NCBI GenBank assembly: GCA_963734125.1
Contig: CAVTGB010000048.1
Coordinates: forward strand, 1-64,000
From: DATARH01 sp963734125
Lineage (GTDB): Bacteria; Pseudomonadota; Alphaproteobacteria; ATCC43930; CGMCC-115725
Reading direction: 5' to 3'
DNA: 64,000 bases
Below the pieces are notes generated by a model, which had not been told where the DNA came from, did no database searches, and saw only the letters and a list, made by a program, of their open reading frames with translations. The translations under genes and the position numbers were made by a program. Shown here piece after piece: positions 43,867 to 53,228 of the stretch. Within the stretch, counting starts at the first letter, position 1. Each line of letters begins with the position of its first letter.

Positions 43867-45543
43867 ATGCTCCTCGGCCTCACCATTCGCGACGTCGTCC
43901 TCATCGACCGCCTGAGCCTCGGCTTCCGGCCGGGGCTGTGCGTGTTGACCGGCGAGACCGGAGCGGGGAAATCGATCCTCCTCGATGCGCTGGGTCTCGC
44001 GCTCGGTCGGCGCGCCGATTCGAGCCTGGTGCGGCCGGGAGCGGAGCAAGCGGTGGTTACCGCCGAGTTCGCCGTCGAGCCCGACCATCCAGCCGCCGCG
44101 ATCCTGCATGACGCGGGCTTCGCCGCCGATCTTGCGGGCGGGATCGTGCTGCGGCGCCTCGTGGGCGTCGACGGGCGGAGCCGCGCCTTCATCAATGACG
44201 AGCCGACGAGCGTCGCCCTCCTGCGCGAGCTTGGCGACAGCCTCGTCGAGATCCAAGGTCAGGGCGAGCAGCGCGGTCTTCTCGACCCGGCGACGCACCG
44301 GGCGCTGCTCGACGATTATGCCGAGAATGCCGCCGATGCGGCGGTCCTCGCCGCTGCCGCACGGGAATGGCGGGCAGCGCGGGAGGCGGCGGCCGCAGCG
44401 GCCCGCCGCCTTGCCGAGAGCCGGGCCGAAGAGGATCTGATGCGCCACCACAAGGCCGAACTCGACGCGCTGAGCCCGGAGGGCGACGAGGAGGAGCGCC
44501 TGGGCGCGCGGCGCACCCTCATGCAGAATTCCGAGCGGCTCGGTGAGGCGGTCGCCGAGGCGATTGCCGAGATCGACGGCGACGCCGGCGCGCAGCAGTC
44601 GTTGGCCCGTGCGCTGCGCCGGCTGGAGCGCGCCCGCGACCGGGCCCAGGGCCTCCTCGATAGCGCGCTTGCCGCGGCCGAGCGCGCCGCCACCGAAACC
44701 GGCGAAGCACTGGCGGCGCTGACCGGCGCGGCGGCGGCGCTGGAGCTTGATCCGCGCGCTCTCGAAGAGATCGAGGAGCGGCTCTTCGCGCTGCGTGCGC
44801 TCTCCCGCAAGCACGGGGTTGCGGTTGCCGACCTGCCGCGGCTGCGCGAAGAGTTTGCCACCGCGCTCGGCGCGATCGAGAGTGGCGCGGAGGATGTGGC
44901 GGCGCTTGACGAAGCGGCGGCGGCGGCGCGTGCGCGTTATCGACAAGCGGCGGAGGCCGTCTCGCGCGGACGGGCCCGCGCCGCGCGCCGGCTCGACGCG
45001 GCGATCGCGGCCGAACTGAAGCCGCTGCGCCTCGACAAGGCGCGGTTCCAAACGGTGCTGAGCGCGCTCCCGGAGGCGGAATGGGGCGAGCACGGCGCCG
45101 AGCGCGTGCATTTCGAGGTCGCCACCAACCCCGGAGCGCCGTTCGGGCCGTTGGCGCGGATCGCCTCGGGGGGCGAATTGTCGCGCTTCATGCTGGCGCT
45201 GAAACTCGTGCTCGCCGGCACTTCCTCGGTTCCGACCCTTATTTTCGACGAGGTCGACAGCGAGATCGGCGGCGCCGTTGCCGCCGCGGTCGGCGAGCGG
45301 TTGCAGCTGTTGGGGGCGCGGCTGCAGATCCTCGTCGTCACCCACTCGCCGCAGGTCGCCGCCCGCGGCGCCCACCATTGGCTGGTCGCCAAGCGGCAAG
45401 CCGAGCGCGCGACAGTGACCCGGGTCGAGGAACTCGACGCCGATACCCGCCGGGAGGAGATCGCGCGCATGCTCTCGGGCAGCACCGTCACCGCGGAAGC
45501 CCGCGCCGCCGCGGCCAGCCTCATCGAAGGGGGGCGGGCGTGA
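43867..45543 (+). CDS. recN: DNA repair protein RecN
   Basis: 558 residues, SMC-like. Walker A CVLTGETGAGKSILLDALGL, long central coiled coil with Ala/Arg/Glu-rich helices (about residues 160-370), signature ASGGELSRFMLALKLVLA, Walker B TLIFDEVDSEIGG, and HSPQVAARG. It acts early in double-strand break repair. In relatives it sits directly after bamD. A palindromic repeat and then ligA follow. Confidence 0.96.
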   Translation: MLLGLTIRDVVLIDRLSLGFRPGLCVLTGETGAGKSILLDALGLALGRRADSSLVRPGAEQAVVTAEFAVEPDHPAAAILHDAGFAADLAGGIVLRRLVGVDGRSRAFINDEPTSVALLRELGDSLVEIQGQGEQRGLLDPATHRALLDDYAENAADAAVLAAAAREWRAAREAAAAAARRLAESRAEEDLMRHHKAELDALSPEGDEEERLGARRTLMQNSERLGEAVAEAIAEIDGDAGAQQSLARALRRLERARDRAQGLLDSALAAAERAATETGEALAALTGAAAALELDPRALEEIEERLFALRALSRKHGVAVADLPRLREEFATALGAIESGAEDVAALDEAAAAARARYRQAAEAVSRGRARAARRLDAAIAAELKPLRLDKARFQTVLSALPEAEWGEHGAERVHFEVATNPGAPFGPLARIASGGELSRFMLALKLVLAGTSSVPTLIFDEVDSEIGGAVAAAVGERLQLLGARLQILVVTHSPQVAARGAHHWLVAKRQAERATVTRVEELDADTRREEIARMLSGSTVTAEARAAAASLIEGGRA

Positions 45544-45566
45544 GCACCCGGCGGCACCCTCCCCGT

Positions 45567-45682
45567 GCGTCCTTCGAGACGCGTCCTTCGGACACTCCTC
45601 GGGATGACGGTGATTTGTTTATGGTATTAGAGACTTACGTCATCCTGATGAGCCCGCCCTAGCGGGCGTCTCGAAGGACGCA
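45567..45682. repeat. Palindromic dispersed repeat, copy 2
   Basis: GCGTCCTTCGAGACG outer arm pairs with CGTCTCGAAGGACGC; inner GATGACG pairs with CGTCATC around an AT-rich loop of about 27 bases. Same layout as 43083-43191. It fills the recN-ligA spacer. Confidence 0.8.
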
Positions 45683-45698
45683 GGGCGCCGATCCAATC

Positions 45699-47831
45699 AT
45701 GAACTCGCGATCCTTGGATACCAATCTTGCGGGGCGCCCGGTCGAGCGGCTTAGCGAGGCGGAGGCCGGGGCCGAGCTGGCGCGCCTTGCCGCCGAGATC
45801 CTCCATCACGACCAGCTTTATTACGCCAAGGACGCACCGGAGATTTCCGACGCTGCCTATGACGAATTGCGCCGGCGCAATGCCGCGATCGAACAGCGCT
45901 TTTCCGCGCTCGTGCGCGCCGACAGCCCGTCGCGTCGGGTCGGCGCCGCGCCGGCCTCCGGCTTTGCCAAGGTCACTCACAGCGCGCCGATGCTGTCCTT
46001 GGAAAACGCCTTCGCCGAATCCGATGTGCGCGATTTCTTCGCGACCGTTCGCAACTTCTTCCGTCGGCCGGAGGATCTGGCGCTGGTCGCCGAAGACACC
46101 GTCGAGGTGATGGCCGAGCCGAAGATCGACGGGCTCTCCGCCGCGTTGCGCTATGAAAGGGGGCGGCTGGTCCTCGGCGCGACCCGCGGCGACGGCGTCA
46201 CTGGCGAAGATGTGACCGCCAATATTCGCACGCTCGGGAGTGTGCCGGCGCGGCTCACCGGGGCGGGCTGGCCCGAGATCCTCGAGGTTCGCGGCGAAGT
46301 CTATATGGAGCGCGCCGGGTTTTTCGCCGTCAACGCCGAGCGCGAAGCCGCGGGCGAACCCCTCTTCGCCAATCCGCGCAACGTTGCGGCCGGTTCGCTC
46401 CGCCAGCTCGATTCGAGCGTCACCGCGCGCCGGCCGCTGAAATTCTTCTCCTACCATTGGGGCGAGGTGAGCGCGCCGTTTGCCCGAACCCATGAAGAGG
46501 CGCTGGCGCGGCTGCGCGACTGGGGGTTTACGGTCAACCAACATTCGCGGCTGTGCCGCGGGGTCGACGCGGTCCTCACCTATTACCGCGAGATTGCCGA
46601 GCACCGCAGCGAACTCCCCTACGACATCGACGGCGTCGTTTACAAGATCAACGATCTCGCGCTGCAGAGCCGGCTCGGCATGCGTAGCCGCGCGCCGCGC
46701 TGGGCGCTCGCCCATAAATTCGCCGCCGAGCAGGCGCAGACGGTGCTGCGCGACATCATGATCACCGTTGGGCGCCAGGGCGCTCTGACCCCGACCGCGA
46801 TCCTCGATCCGATCACCGTCGGCGGGGTCGTCGTGCAGCGGGCCACGCTGCACAACGCCGACGAGATCGCCCGCAAGGACGTGCGGAAGGGCGACACCGT
46901 CACCGTCCAGCGCGCCGGCGACGTCATCCCGCAGATCGTCGGGGTCGTCTTCGACCGTCGTCCGCCCGATGCCGTGCCTTATGAGTTCCCCGATCACTGC
47001 CCGGTCTGCGGCAGCATCGCGGTGCGCGAAGAGGGAATGGCGGTGTGGCGCTGCAGCGGCGGCCTCATTTGCGCCGCGCAGGCGGTCGAGCGGCTGAAGC
47101 ATTTCGTGGCGCGCGACTGCTTCGACATCGAGGGGCTGGGCGACAAGCACATCACCGAGTTCTGGGCCGACGGGCTGATCCGCCAGCCCGGCGACATCTT
47201 TCGCCTGAAGGCGGAAACCATCGCCGGGCGCGATGGCTGGGGCGACGTCAGCGCGAAAAAACTCATTGCCGCGATCGACGAGCGCCGCTCGATCGCACTC
47301 GACCGTTTCATCAATGCGCTCGGGATCCCGCAGGTCGGCCAGGCGACGGCGCGGCTCCTCGCGCGGCATTACCGCTCGCTTGGCGAATGGCGGCGCGAGA
47401 TGGAAGCTGCGCAGGACCCGGCGAGCCCGGCCCACGCCGATCTTCTCGATGTGAACGGCATCGGCAAGGATATGGCGGCCGACATCATCGGGTTTTTCGC
47501 CGAGCCGCATAACCGCAGCGTCCTTGACGACCTCGCCGGCGAGGTCACTGTCGTCGATTACGAGGTGCGCGCCCAGTCGGCGTCATCGCCCTTGGCCGGC
47601 AAGACGATCGTCTTTACCGGCAGCCTCGGCTCGATGACCCGCTCGGAAGCTAAGGCCCGGGCCGAGGCATTGGGCGCCAATGTCGCAAGCGCGGTATCAT
47701 CGAAGACCGATTATGTCGTGATCGGCGCCGATGCGGGATCGAAGGCCGCGCGCGCCGCCTCGCTCGGGGTGACGACGCTCGACGAGCCGGCTTGGCTCGG
47801 CTTGGCCGGTCTCGCCGATACGGCTCGTTGA
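45699..47831 (+). CDS. ligA: NAD-dependent DNA ligase LigA
   Basis: 710 residues. Adenylation domain with MAEPKIDGLSAALRYE (active-site Lys), LEVRGEVYME, DGVVYKIN, and AHKFAAEQAQT; OB fold with GRQGALTPTA; a four-cysteine zinc finger from CPVCG to the Cys of LICAAQ; helix-hairpin-helix repeats (DIEGLGDKH; ALGIPQVGQATA; NGIGKDMAADII); and the C-terminal BRCT domain (GKTIVFTGSLGSMTRSEA). Complete. Confidence 0.97.
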   Translation: MNSRSLDTNLAGRPVERLSEAEAGAELARLAAEILHHDQLYYAKDAPEISDAAYDELRRRNAAIEQRFSALVRADSPSRRVGAAPASGFAKVTHSAPMLSLENAFAESDVRDFFATVRNFFRRPEDLALVAEDTVEVMAEPKIDGLSAALRYERGRLVLGATRGDGVTGEDVTANIRTLGSVPARLTGAGWPEILEVRGEVYMERAGFFAVNAEREAAGEPLFANPRNVAAGSLRQLDSSVTARRPLKFFSYHWGEVSAPFARTHEEALARLRDWGFTVNQHSRLCRGVDAVLTYYREIAEHRSELPYDIDGVVYKINDLALQSRLGMRSRAPRWALAHKFAAEQAQTVLRDIMITVGRQGALTPTAILDPITVGGVVVQRATLHNADEIARKDVRKGDTVTVQRAGDVIPQIVGVVFDRRPPDAVPYEFPDHCPVCGSIAVREEGMAVWRCSGGLICAAQAVERLKHFVARDCFDIEGLGDKHITEFWADGLIRQPGDIFRLKAETIAGRDGWGDVSAKKLIAAIDERRSIALDRFINALGIPQVGQATARLLARHYRSLGEWRREMEAAQDPASPAHADLLDVNGIGKDMAADIIGFFAEPHNRSVLDDLAGEVTVVDYEVRAQSASSPLAGKTIVFTGSLGSMTRSEAKARAEALGANVASAVSSKTDYVVIGADAGSKAARAASLGVTTLDEPAWLGLAGLADTAR

Positions 47832-47845
47832 TTGAGGGCCTCCCG

Positions 47846-48772
47846 GTGCCGCCGGACGATTTGCGCGAGGCGTTGAAAACCGATCGGGCGGTGAGCGCGC
47901 ATCCGGTGACGGCACGGCTCGATCCGGTGCTGACGATCGCGCCGGTTGTGGCTGATGCGGGCAGGTCCGATCAGCTCGACCCCGCCCGCGCGACATCGCC
48001 GCCGAAAGAATCGCCGCCGCCGGGGCGCCAACGGATGCCGCTCGGACTGTGCGGCTCCCTCGCTTTGCACCTCCTGCCGCTGCTGGTTCTGATGAATTGG
48101 AACGGCGCGCCGGCGGAGGTCACCATGCCAATCCCGGTGCAACTCGTTCTCGAGGCGCCGCCGCCACCCCCGCCACCCCCGCCCGCGCCCGACAAAAAGC
48201 CCCCACCCGGCCCGATCGCGTCCCGGGATATGGGCGAACCGGCCGGCGAACCGGACCAACCTGCCGCCCATTCGCCCGCGCCGCCGGCCGACCAGCCCGG
48301 CGATACGGAGACCGCCGCGGTTGCGCCGCCACCGCAGCCGGCCCCGCAGCCGGCCCCACTGCCGCCGGAGCCCAAACCGCTGCCGCCCGTCACCCCACCG
48401 GTGCGTAAGACCGTCGCGATGCGGGCGCCGCCAAACCCCTATCCGGCGCGCCGCGAGACGCGGGTGCCCGGACCGGCCGCCACGCGCGATGAATACCTTG
48501 CCTACTGCGAATCGCTGATACGCCGCAATAACGGGATGCTGCCGGACTCGTTCATCGGGGGCCGGCGCGGTGCGACGAGGCTCAGTATTCTGGTCCTCGA
48601 CGACGGCACGATCGCCAGCGTCGCGGTCGCGCGAAGCTCGGGTTATCCCGACATCGATGAGAGGATCGAACAGATGGTCGCTGCGGTTCGCCGTTTTCCA
48701 CCGCTGCCGCAATGGGACCAGCAACCCAGCGCCAAGCTGATTTATGTCCATGTCTTCCCCGGCGAACGTTAG
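47846..48772 (+). CDS. TonB-like energy transducer, copy 1
   Basis: About 308 residues from GTG 47846 (GAGGG upstream); a TTG at 47828 overlapping ligA is also possible. A cytoplasmic tail of about 60 residues precedes one helix (LGLCGSLALHLLPLLVLMNW). A Pro-rich spacer of about 110 residues includes a run of nine prolines. A TonB-like C-terminal domain follows (TRLSILVLDDGTIASVAVA, SSGYPDIDERIEQMV). TonB passes proton-motive energy to outer-membrane receptors. No exbB/exbD is adjacent. The next gene is a paralogue. Confidence 0.75.
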   Translation: MPPDDLREALKTDRAVSAHPVTARLDPVLTIAPVVADAGRSDQLDPARATSPPKESPPPGRQRMPLGLCGSLALHLLPLLVLMNWNGAPAEVTMPIPVQLVLEAPPPPPPPPPAPDKKPPPGPIASRDMGEPAGEPDQPAAHSPAPPADQPGDTETAAVAPPPQPAPQPAPLPPEPKPLPPVTPPVRKTVAMRAPPNPYPARRETRVPGPAATRDEYLAYCESLIRRNNGMLPDSFIGGRRGATRLSILVLDDGTIASVAVARSSGYPDIDERIEQMVAAVRRFPPLPQWDQQPSAKLIYVHVFPGER

Positions 48773-48870
48773 ACCGCAGGGTTCCGGCGGTGGAGCACCT
48801 GACCCGCGCGTCCCGACGCGTGCTCTAACCTCGCCCGACCCTTTTCCCCCCGCCTGAGCGAGATCGCGGC

Positions 48871-49770
48871 GTGCGGCCTGCCGATCTCCTCCAAGAGTTC
48901 ACGATCGACCCGACGCCGATCTGGCCGGCCGAGGACGAGAGACTGGAACCGATTTTCCTCGCACCGCCGCAGATCGAGGTCGCGGAGTTCGCTCAGCTTG
49001 ACCCGGCGCGCAGCGCGGGTGAGCCGGAGGAACCGCACCCCGCGCCCCGCCGGCGCGCCTCCGCGATCAGCCTCCTCGCCTCCTTCGGCGTTCATCTCTT
49101 GACGCTCATCGTGCTGATCACCGGGAACAGCGCGCCGGCCGAAGTCTCCGGTGGGATCCCGATGCATCTGGTGATCGAGGAGGCGCCCTCCGTAGCGGAT
49201 GAGGCGCCGCCGGACCGATCGGCCTCCGAGACCACCGACGCGGCGTCCAAACTCGTGGAAGGCGGGGCCCTGAGCGCCGTCGCGGAGCCCCCGGCGCCGC
49301 CGCCGATTACGGTCGCCGTCGCTGTGCCACCGCCGATCACGGTCGCCGCCGCTGTACCACCGCCCCAGCCAAGCCCGCCACCGCCCGTGCCGACGCCCAC
49401 GGTCGCGGTGGCACTGGAGCCGGCGGCGAACCAGCCGCAAGCGGCAGCCGTGCCAACGCCGGGTGTCGGCACGGCGCGCGGCGACTACCTCGATTACCTG
49501 GTTACCCTGACGCGTGGCCATTTCGACATACTGCCGCTTGCCTTCCTCGCCGGCCGCCACGGCAGGACAACCCTTTCGGTCCTTGTTCTCGAGGACGGCA
49601 CGATCGGCGGCATCACGGTCAAGCACAGTTCGGGCTACCCCGACATCGACTCCAAGATCGAACAGATGGTCGCCGCGGTCGGCCGCTTCCCGCCGCCGCC
49701 GGATACCTATCAGAGACCGGCCGTCGCCTTGGATTTCAACCTGACTTTCCCGGACGCGCTGCAGCGATAG
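48871..49770 (+). CDS. TonB-like energy transducer, copy 2
   Basis: 299 residues from GTG 48871. Same layout as the upstream paralogue: cytoplasmic N-terminus of about 65 residues, one helix (SLLASFGVHLLTLIVLITG), Pro/Val-rich spacer containing a near-exact repeat (PPPITVAVAV / PPPITVAAAV), and a C-terminal domain with TLSVLVLEDGTIGGITVKHS and SGYPDIDSKIEQMVAAV. The two C-terminal domains are much more alike than the spacers. The 3' end overlaps cobA by 35 bases on the opposite strand. Confidence 0.75.
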   Translation: MRPADLLQEFTIDPTPIWPAEDERLEPIFLAPPQIEVAEFAQLDPARSAGEPEEPHPAPRRRASAISLLASFGVHLLTLIVLITGNSAPAEVSGGIPMHLVIEEAPSVADEAPPDRSASETTDAASKLVEGGALSAVAEPPAPPPITVAVAVPPPITVAAAVPPPQPSPPPPVPTPTVAVALEPAANQPQAAAVPTPGVGTARGDYLDYLVTLTRGHFDILPLAFLAGRHGRTTLSVLVLEDGTIGGITVKHSSGYPDIDSKIEQMVAAVGRFPPPPDTYQRPAVALDFNLTFPDALQR

Positions 49771-50572
49771 GGGCGCGCTCTGGCGCCGCGCTCGCGCCGA
49801 GCCAGTCGAGCGAGGCGCGCAGCCGCACCACGTCGCCGATGGCGATGATCGTCGGCCCCTCGATGCCGGCAGCCGAGGCATCCGACGCGGCCGCCTCCAG
49901 GGTGGTGACCAGCACGCGCTGCGCCGGCGTTGTCGCCTTGCTGATGATCGCGACCGGCTCGTGCCGCGACCGTCCGGCGGCGATCAGCCGCGCCGCGATG
50001 CGCTCCAGATGGTTGAGCCCCATGTAGAGGACGACGACCGGCGACCCCTTGGCGATCGCCGCCCAGTCGAGGCCCTCGGGCACCGCGCCGCCACGCTCAT
50101 GCCCGGTGAGGAAGGTGACCGCCGAGGCGATGGCGCGGTGGGTGACCGGGATCCCGGCATAGGCGAGCCCGCCGATCCCGGCGGTGATCCCGGGGACGAT
50201 GCGGAACGGGATATGCGCGGCGGCAAGCGCCAAGGCTTCCTCGCCGCCGCGGCCGAAGACGCACGGGTCGCCGCCCTTCAATCGCAGCACTCGGTTTCCC
50301 TCGTGCGCGAGGCGGATCAGCCGCGCCGAAATATCGGGCTGGCTCGGTGACGGCCGTCCGCCGCGCTTGCCGGCGGCTTCGAGGCGGGCGCCCGGCCGGG
50401 CGAGGTCAAGGATGCGCGGATCGACGAGCGCGTCGTAGACGAGGGCGTCGGCATGGTCGAGCGCATGCAGCGCCAGGGCCGTGAGCAGCCCCGGATCGCC
50501 GGGCCCGGCTCCCACCAGCCAGACGCTTCCGGCGACAAAATCCGGCAGATGAAGACGCGCGCTGTCGATCAC
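49736..50572 (-). CDS. cobA: Uroporphyrinogen-III C-methyltransferase
   Basis: 278 residues. SAM-dependent methylation of uroporphyrinogen III at C2 and C7 to precorrin-2, the first committed step toward cobalamin and sirohaem. VWLVGAGPGDPGLLT (motif near the N-terminus), VYDALVDPRIL, RLKGGDPCVFGRGGEEAL, VVPGITAGIGGLAYAGIPVT and GSPVVVLYMGLN are all present. It is the CobA form, without a CysG oxidase domain. Divergent from cbiD with 67 bases between. Confidence 0.95.
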   Translation of the reverse strand: MIDSARLHLPDFVAGSVWLVGAGPGDPGLLTALALHALDHADALVYDALVDPRILDLARPGARLEAAGKRGGRPSPSQPDISARLIRLAHEGNRVLRLKGGDPCVFGRGGEEALALAAAHIPFRIVPGITAGIGGLAYAGIPVTHRAIASAVTFLTGHERGGAVPEGLDWAAIAKGSPVVVLYMGLNHLERIAARLIAAGRSRHEPVAIISKATTPAQRVLVTTLEAAASDASAAGIEGPTIIAIGDVVRLRASLDWLGASAAPERAPIAAARPGKSG

Positions 50573-50639
50573 CGGGGAAACCTACACAAGCCCAGCGCCG
50601 GACGGTAGCCAGGGACGGCGGTTTTGCTAAGATCGGCGG

Positions 50640-51765
50640 ATGGCACGGGGTGGGACGGCGCCGCTGCGGCGCGGCTGGACGACCGGGGCCTGCGCCGCGG
50701 CGGCGGCGCGGGCCGCCTTTGCCGCGCTGTTGACCGGGCGCTTTCCCGATCCCGTGACGATCCGCCTGCCGCGCGGGCAGAGCCCGAGCTTCGCGCTCGC
50801 GCTCGCCGAATTGGAGGGTGGCCTCGCCCGCGTCGGCATCGTCAAGGATGCCGGTGACGACCCCGATGTCACCGATGGCGCGCTGATCATCGCCGAGCTC
50901 GCGTGGGGCGAGCCCGGATCGGGGGTGCGGTTTCGCGCCGGCGCGGGAGTCGGAACCGTCACCCGGCCCGGCCTCCCGCTTGGCGTCGGCGAGCCGGCGA
51001 TCAACCCGGCGCCGCGCGCAATGATCGAGGGCGCGCTCAGTGACGTCGCCGAGGCGAATGGCGCGGCCTGTCTGGGAGGCAGAGGGCCGGACGTCACCGT
51101 GACGATTGCGATCTCCGGCGGCGAACGCCTCGCCGAGAGGACGATGAACGCGCGGCTGGGCATCGTCGGCGGGCTCTCGGTGCTTGGCACCACCGGGATC
51201 GTCGTCCCCTATTCCTGTTCGTCGTGGATCCACGCGATCCATCGCGGCATCGACGTCGCGCGCGCCGCCGGTCTTGGCCATCTCGCCGCAGCGACCGGCA
51301 CGACATCGGAGCAGGCCGTGCAGGCGCTTTACGATCTGCCCGAACAGGCGCTCATCGACATGGGCGATTTTGCCGGCGGCACCCTCAAATATTTGCGGCG
51401 CCATCCGGTCGCGCGCCTGACGCTGGCCGGCGGCTTCGGCAAATTCGCCAAGCTTGCCTCGGGTCATCTCGACCTGCACTCGAAGCGGAGCCGAGTTCGA
51501 TGGCGAAGCGCTCGCGCGTCTCCTCGCCGGGCTCGGCGCCGAGCCGGCAGCGGTCGCCGAGGCGGCACGCTGCGATAGCGCCGCGCAAATTCTCGCCATC
51601 GCCGGCGCGCGGCAGACCGCGCTCGCCGAGGCGGTGGCGCGCCAGGCGCGCGAAGTGGCGCTGGCGACGCTGAGCGGCCACACCCTCGTCGAGGTCGCGA
51701 TCGTCGATCGCGCCGGCCGGTTCCTCGCGCGTGTCGGGGCTGCGAGCGAGGGTGCGGCGTGGTGA
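50640..51765 (+). pseudogene. cbiD: Cobalt-precorrin-5B C1-methyltransferase, one frameshift
   Basis: About 375 residues after correction. LRRGWTTGACAAAAARAAF at the N-terminus, DPDVTDGALI, GVGTVTRPGLPLGVGEPAIN, IHAIHRGIDVARA and LTLAGGFGKFAKLASGHLDL identify CbiD, the anaerobic-route C1-methyltransferase. One extra base near 51483 splits the last 95 residues (GAEFDGEALARLLAGLG to the stop) into another frame. All family motifs are intact, so a sequencing error is plausible. Stop overlaps cobK. Confidence 0.88.
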
Positions 51766-52541
51766 CCGGTCGTCACCTGCTGATCCTGGGGGGCACCGGC
51801 GAGGCGGCGCGGCTCGCGCGCGCTGCGGTCGCCCGCTTTGGCGATAGGATGGCGGTGACAACGGCGCTTGCCGGACGCACCCGTCATCCCGGGCCGCTGG
51901 CCGGTCAGGTGCGGATCGGCGGGTTCGGAGGGGCGCCGGGGCTGGCCGATTACCTTCTCGACCATCACGTCGATCGCCTGATCGACGCCACCCACCCGTT
52001 CGCCGCTCTGATCTCGCGGGCGGCCCGGCTTGCCGCCGAGGATAGGCTGGTGCCGCGTCTCGTGCTGCGCCGTCCACCCTGGCGTCCGCATCCGCTCGAC
52101 CGTTGGATCGAGGTCGACGGCGTCGAGGCCGCCGGCCGCCTCGTCGGACAGGTCGGCAGGCGCGCCTGGCTGACCGTCGGGTCCGGGGCGCTGGCCGCGT
52201 TTGCCGGGGCAAGCGGGGTGCGCTTTATCGTGCGCCTCATCGACCCGCCGCGCGCGCCGCTGCCGTTGCCAGTGCACGAGGTGGTGCTCGGGCGCGGACC
52301 CTTCAGCCTCGCCGAGGAGCGGCGCCTGATCGAGCGCTACAGGGTCGATGTCCTCGTCTGCAAGGCGAGCGGGGGAGCGGCCACCGAAGCCAAGCTGATT
52401 GCCGCGCGCGAACTCTCGCTCCCGGTCATCATGGTGCGGCGCCCACCGCCCGAACCGGGCCCTGCCGTCGAGACCGTCGAGGCCGCGCTCGACTGGCTCG
52501 CCGATCCGGATGGCGCGGCATATGCGCAGGGGATCTCATGA
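51759..52541 (+). CDS. cobK: Precorrin-6A / cobalt-precorrin-6A reductase
   Basis: 260 residues. NAD(P)H-dependent reduction of the precorrin-6A macrocycle. HLLILGGTGEAARLARA, RIGGFGGAPGLADYL, DATHPFAALISRAA, VLGRGPFSLAEERRLIE and CKASGGAATEAKLIAA match CobK/CbiJ. GTG start overlapping cbiD. The ankyrin gene starts within its stop codon region. Confidence 0.93.
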   Translation: MVTGRHLLILGGTGEAARLARAAVARFGDRMAVTTALAGRTRHPGPLAGQVRIGGFGGAPGLADYLLDHHVDRLIDATHPFAALISRAARLAAEDRLVPRLVLRRPPWRPHPLDRWIEVDGVEAAGRLVGQVGRRAWLTVGSGALAAFAGASGVRFIVRLIDPPRAPLPLPVHEVVLGRGPFSLAEERRLIERYRVDVLVCKASGGAATEAKLIAARELSLPVIMVRRPPPEPGPAVETVEAALDWLADPDGAAYAQGIS

Positions 52542-53125
52542 CAGCTCATTCGGTCAGGCGCCTCACCCGGTTCCTGTGCGGCGCGGGGCTCGCACTCGCC
52601 GTGGCGGCGGGCAGCGCGCGCGCCGACATGAGCCTCTTCGGCTCCTATTATGACAATGTTGCGCGCGCGGCGGGTTTCAACGACCCGACAAAGGTACGCG
52701 ATCTGGTCAGCCGCGGCAACGACCCAAACGAACTCGACGATAGCGGGCGCACCGGGCTACAGATTGCCGCGACCAACGGCAATCTGCAGATCGCGGCGAT
52801 CCTGATCAAGGCCGACGCTCATCTCGACCTCAAGGACCCGCTCGGCAATACCGCTTTGCACTACGCCACCGATCGCAACCATGTCGAGATGGTGCAGCTG
52901 CTCCTCGATGTCGGTGCCGCCGTCGATCCCCAGAACAAGAATGGCATGACGCCCTTGATGATCGCGGCGAGCCGCGGCAACGCCGCGATCGTCCAGGCGC
53001 TGCTTGCCAAAGGGGCGAACTCGCGCAAGACCGATTTTACCGGGCGCGACGCCTTGGGGTGGGCTGCCGAGAGCCACCGGCCGGCGGTCATCCAGATGCT
53101 CGAGCGCGCCGCCGCCAAGCGGTGA
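52538..53125 (+). CDS. Exported ankyrin-repeat protein
   Basis: 195 residues. Signal peptide of about 30 residues (LTRFLCGAGLALAVAAGSAR, then ADMS), then four ankyrin repeats: DDSGRTGLQIAATNGNLQIA, DPLGNTALHYATDRNHVEM, NKNGMTPLMIAASRGNAAI, DFTGRDALGWAAESHRPAV. It should be periplasmic and bind a partner protein. ATGA overlap with cobK suggests it is translated with the cobalamin genes, although no link to that pathway is known. Confidence 0.85.
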   Translation: MTAHSVRRLTRFLCGAGLALAVAAGSARADMSLFGSYYDNVARAAGFNDPTKVRDLVSRGNDPNELDDSGRTGLQIAATNGNLQIAAILIKADAHLDLKDPLGNTALHYATDRNHVEMVQLLLDVGAAVDPQNKNGMTPLMIAASRGNAAIVQALLAKGANSRKTDFTGRDALGWAAESHRPAVIQMLERAAAKR

Positions 53126-53228
53126 GGCGAGCCGGCGAGGGCGATCGACCGCTCGCTATGAGCGGCCTTGACGCATCCGGCCGATAGCCGCCACCGTGGC
53201 GGCGGGCGAACCGAGTGGAGGCAAGACG

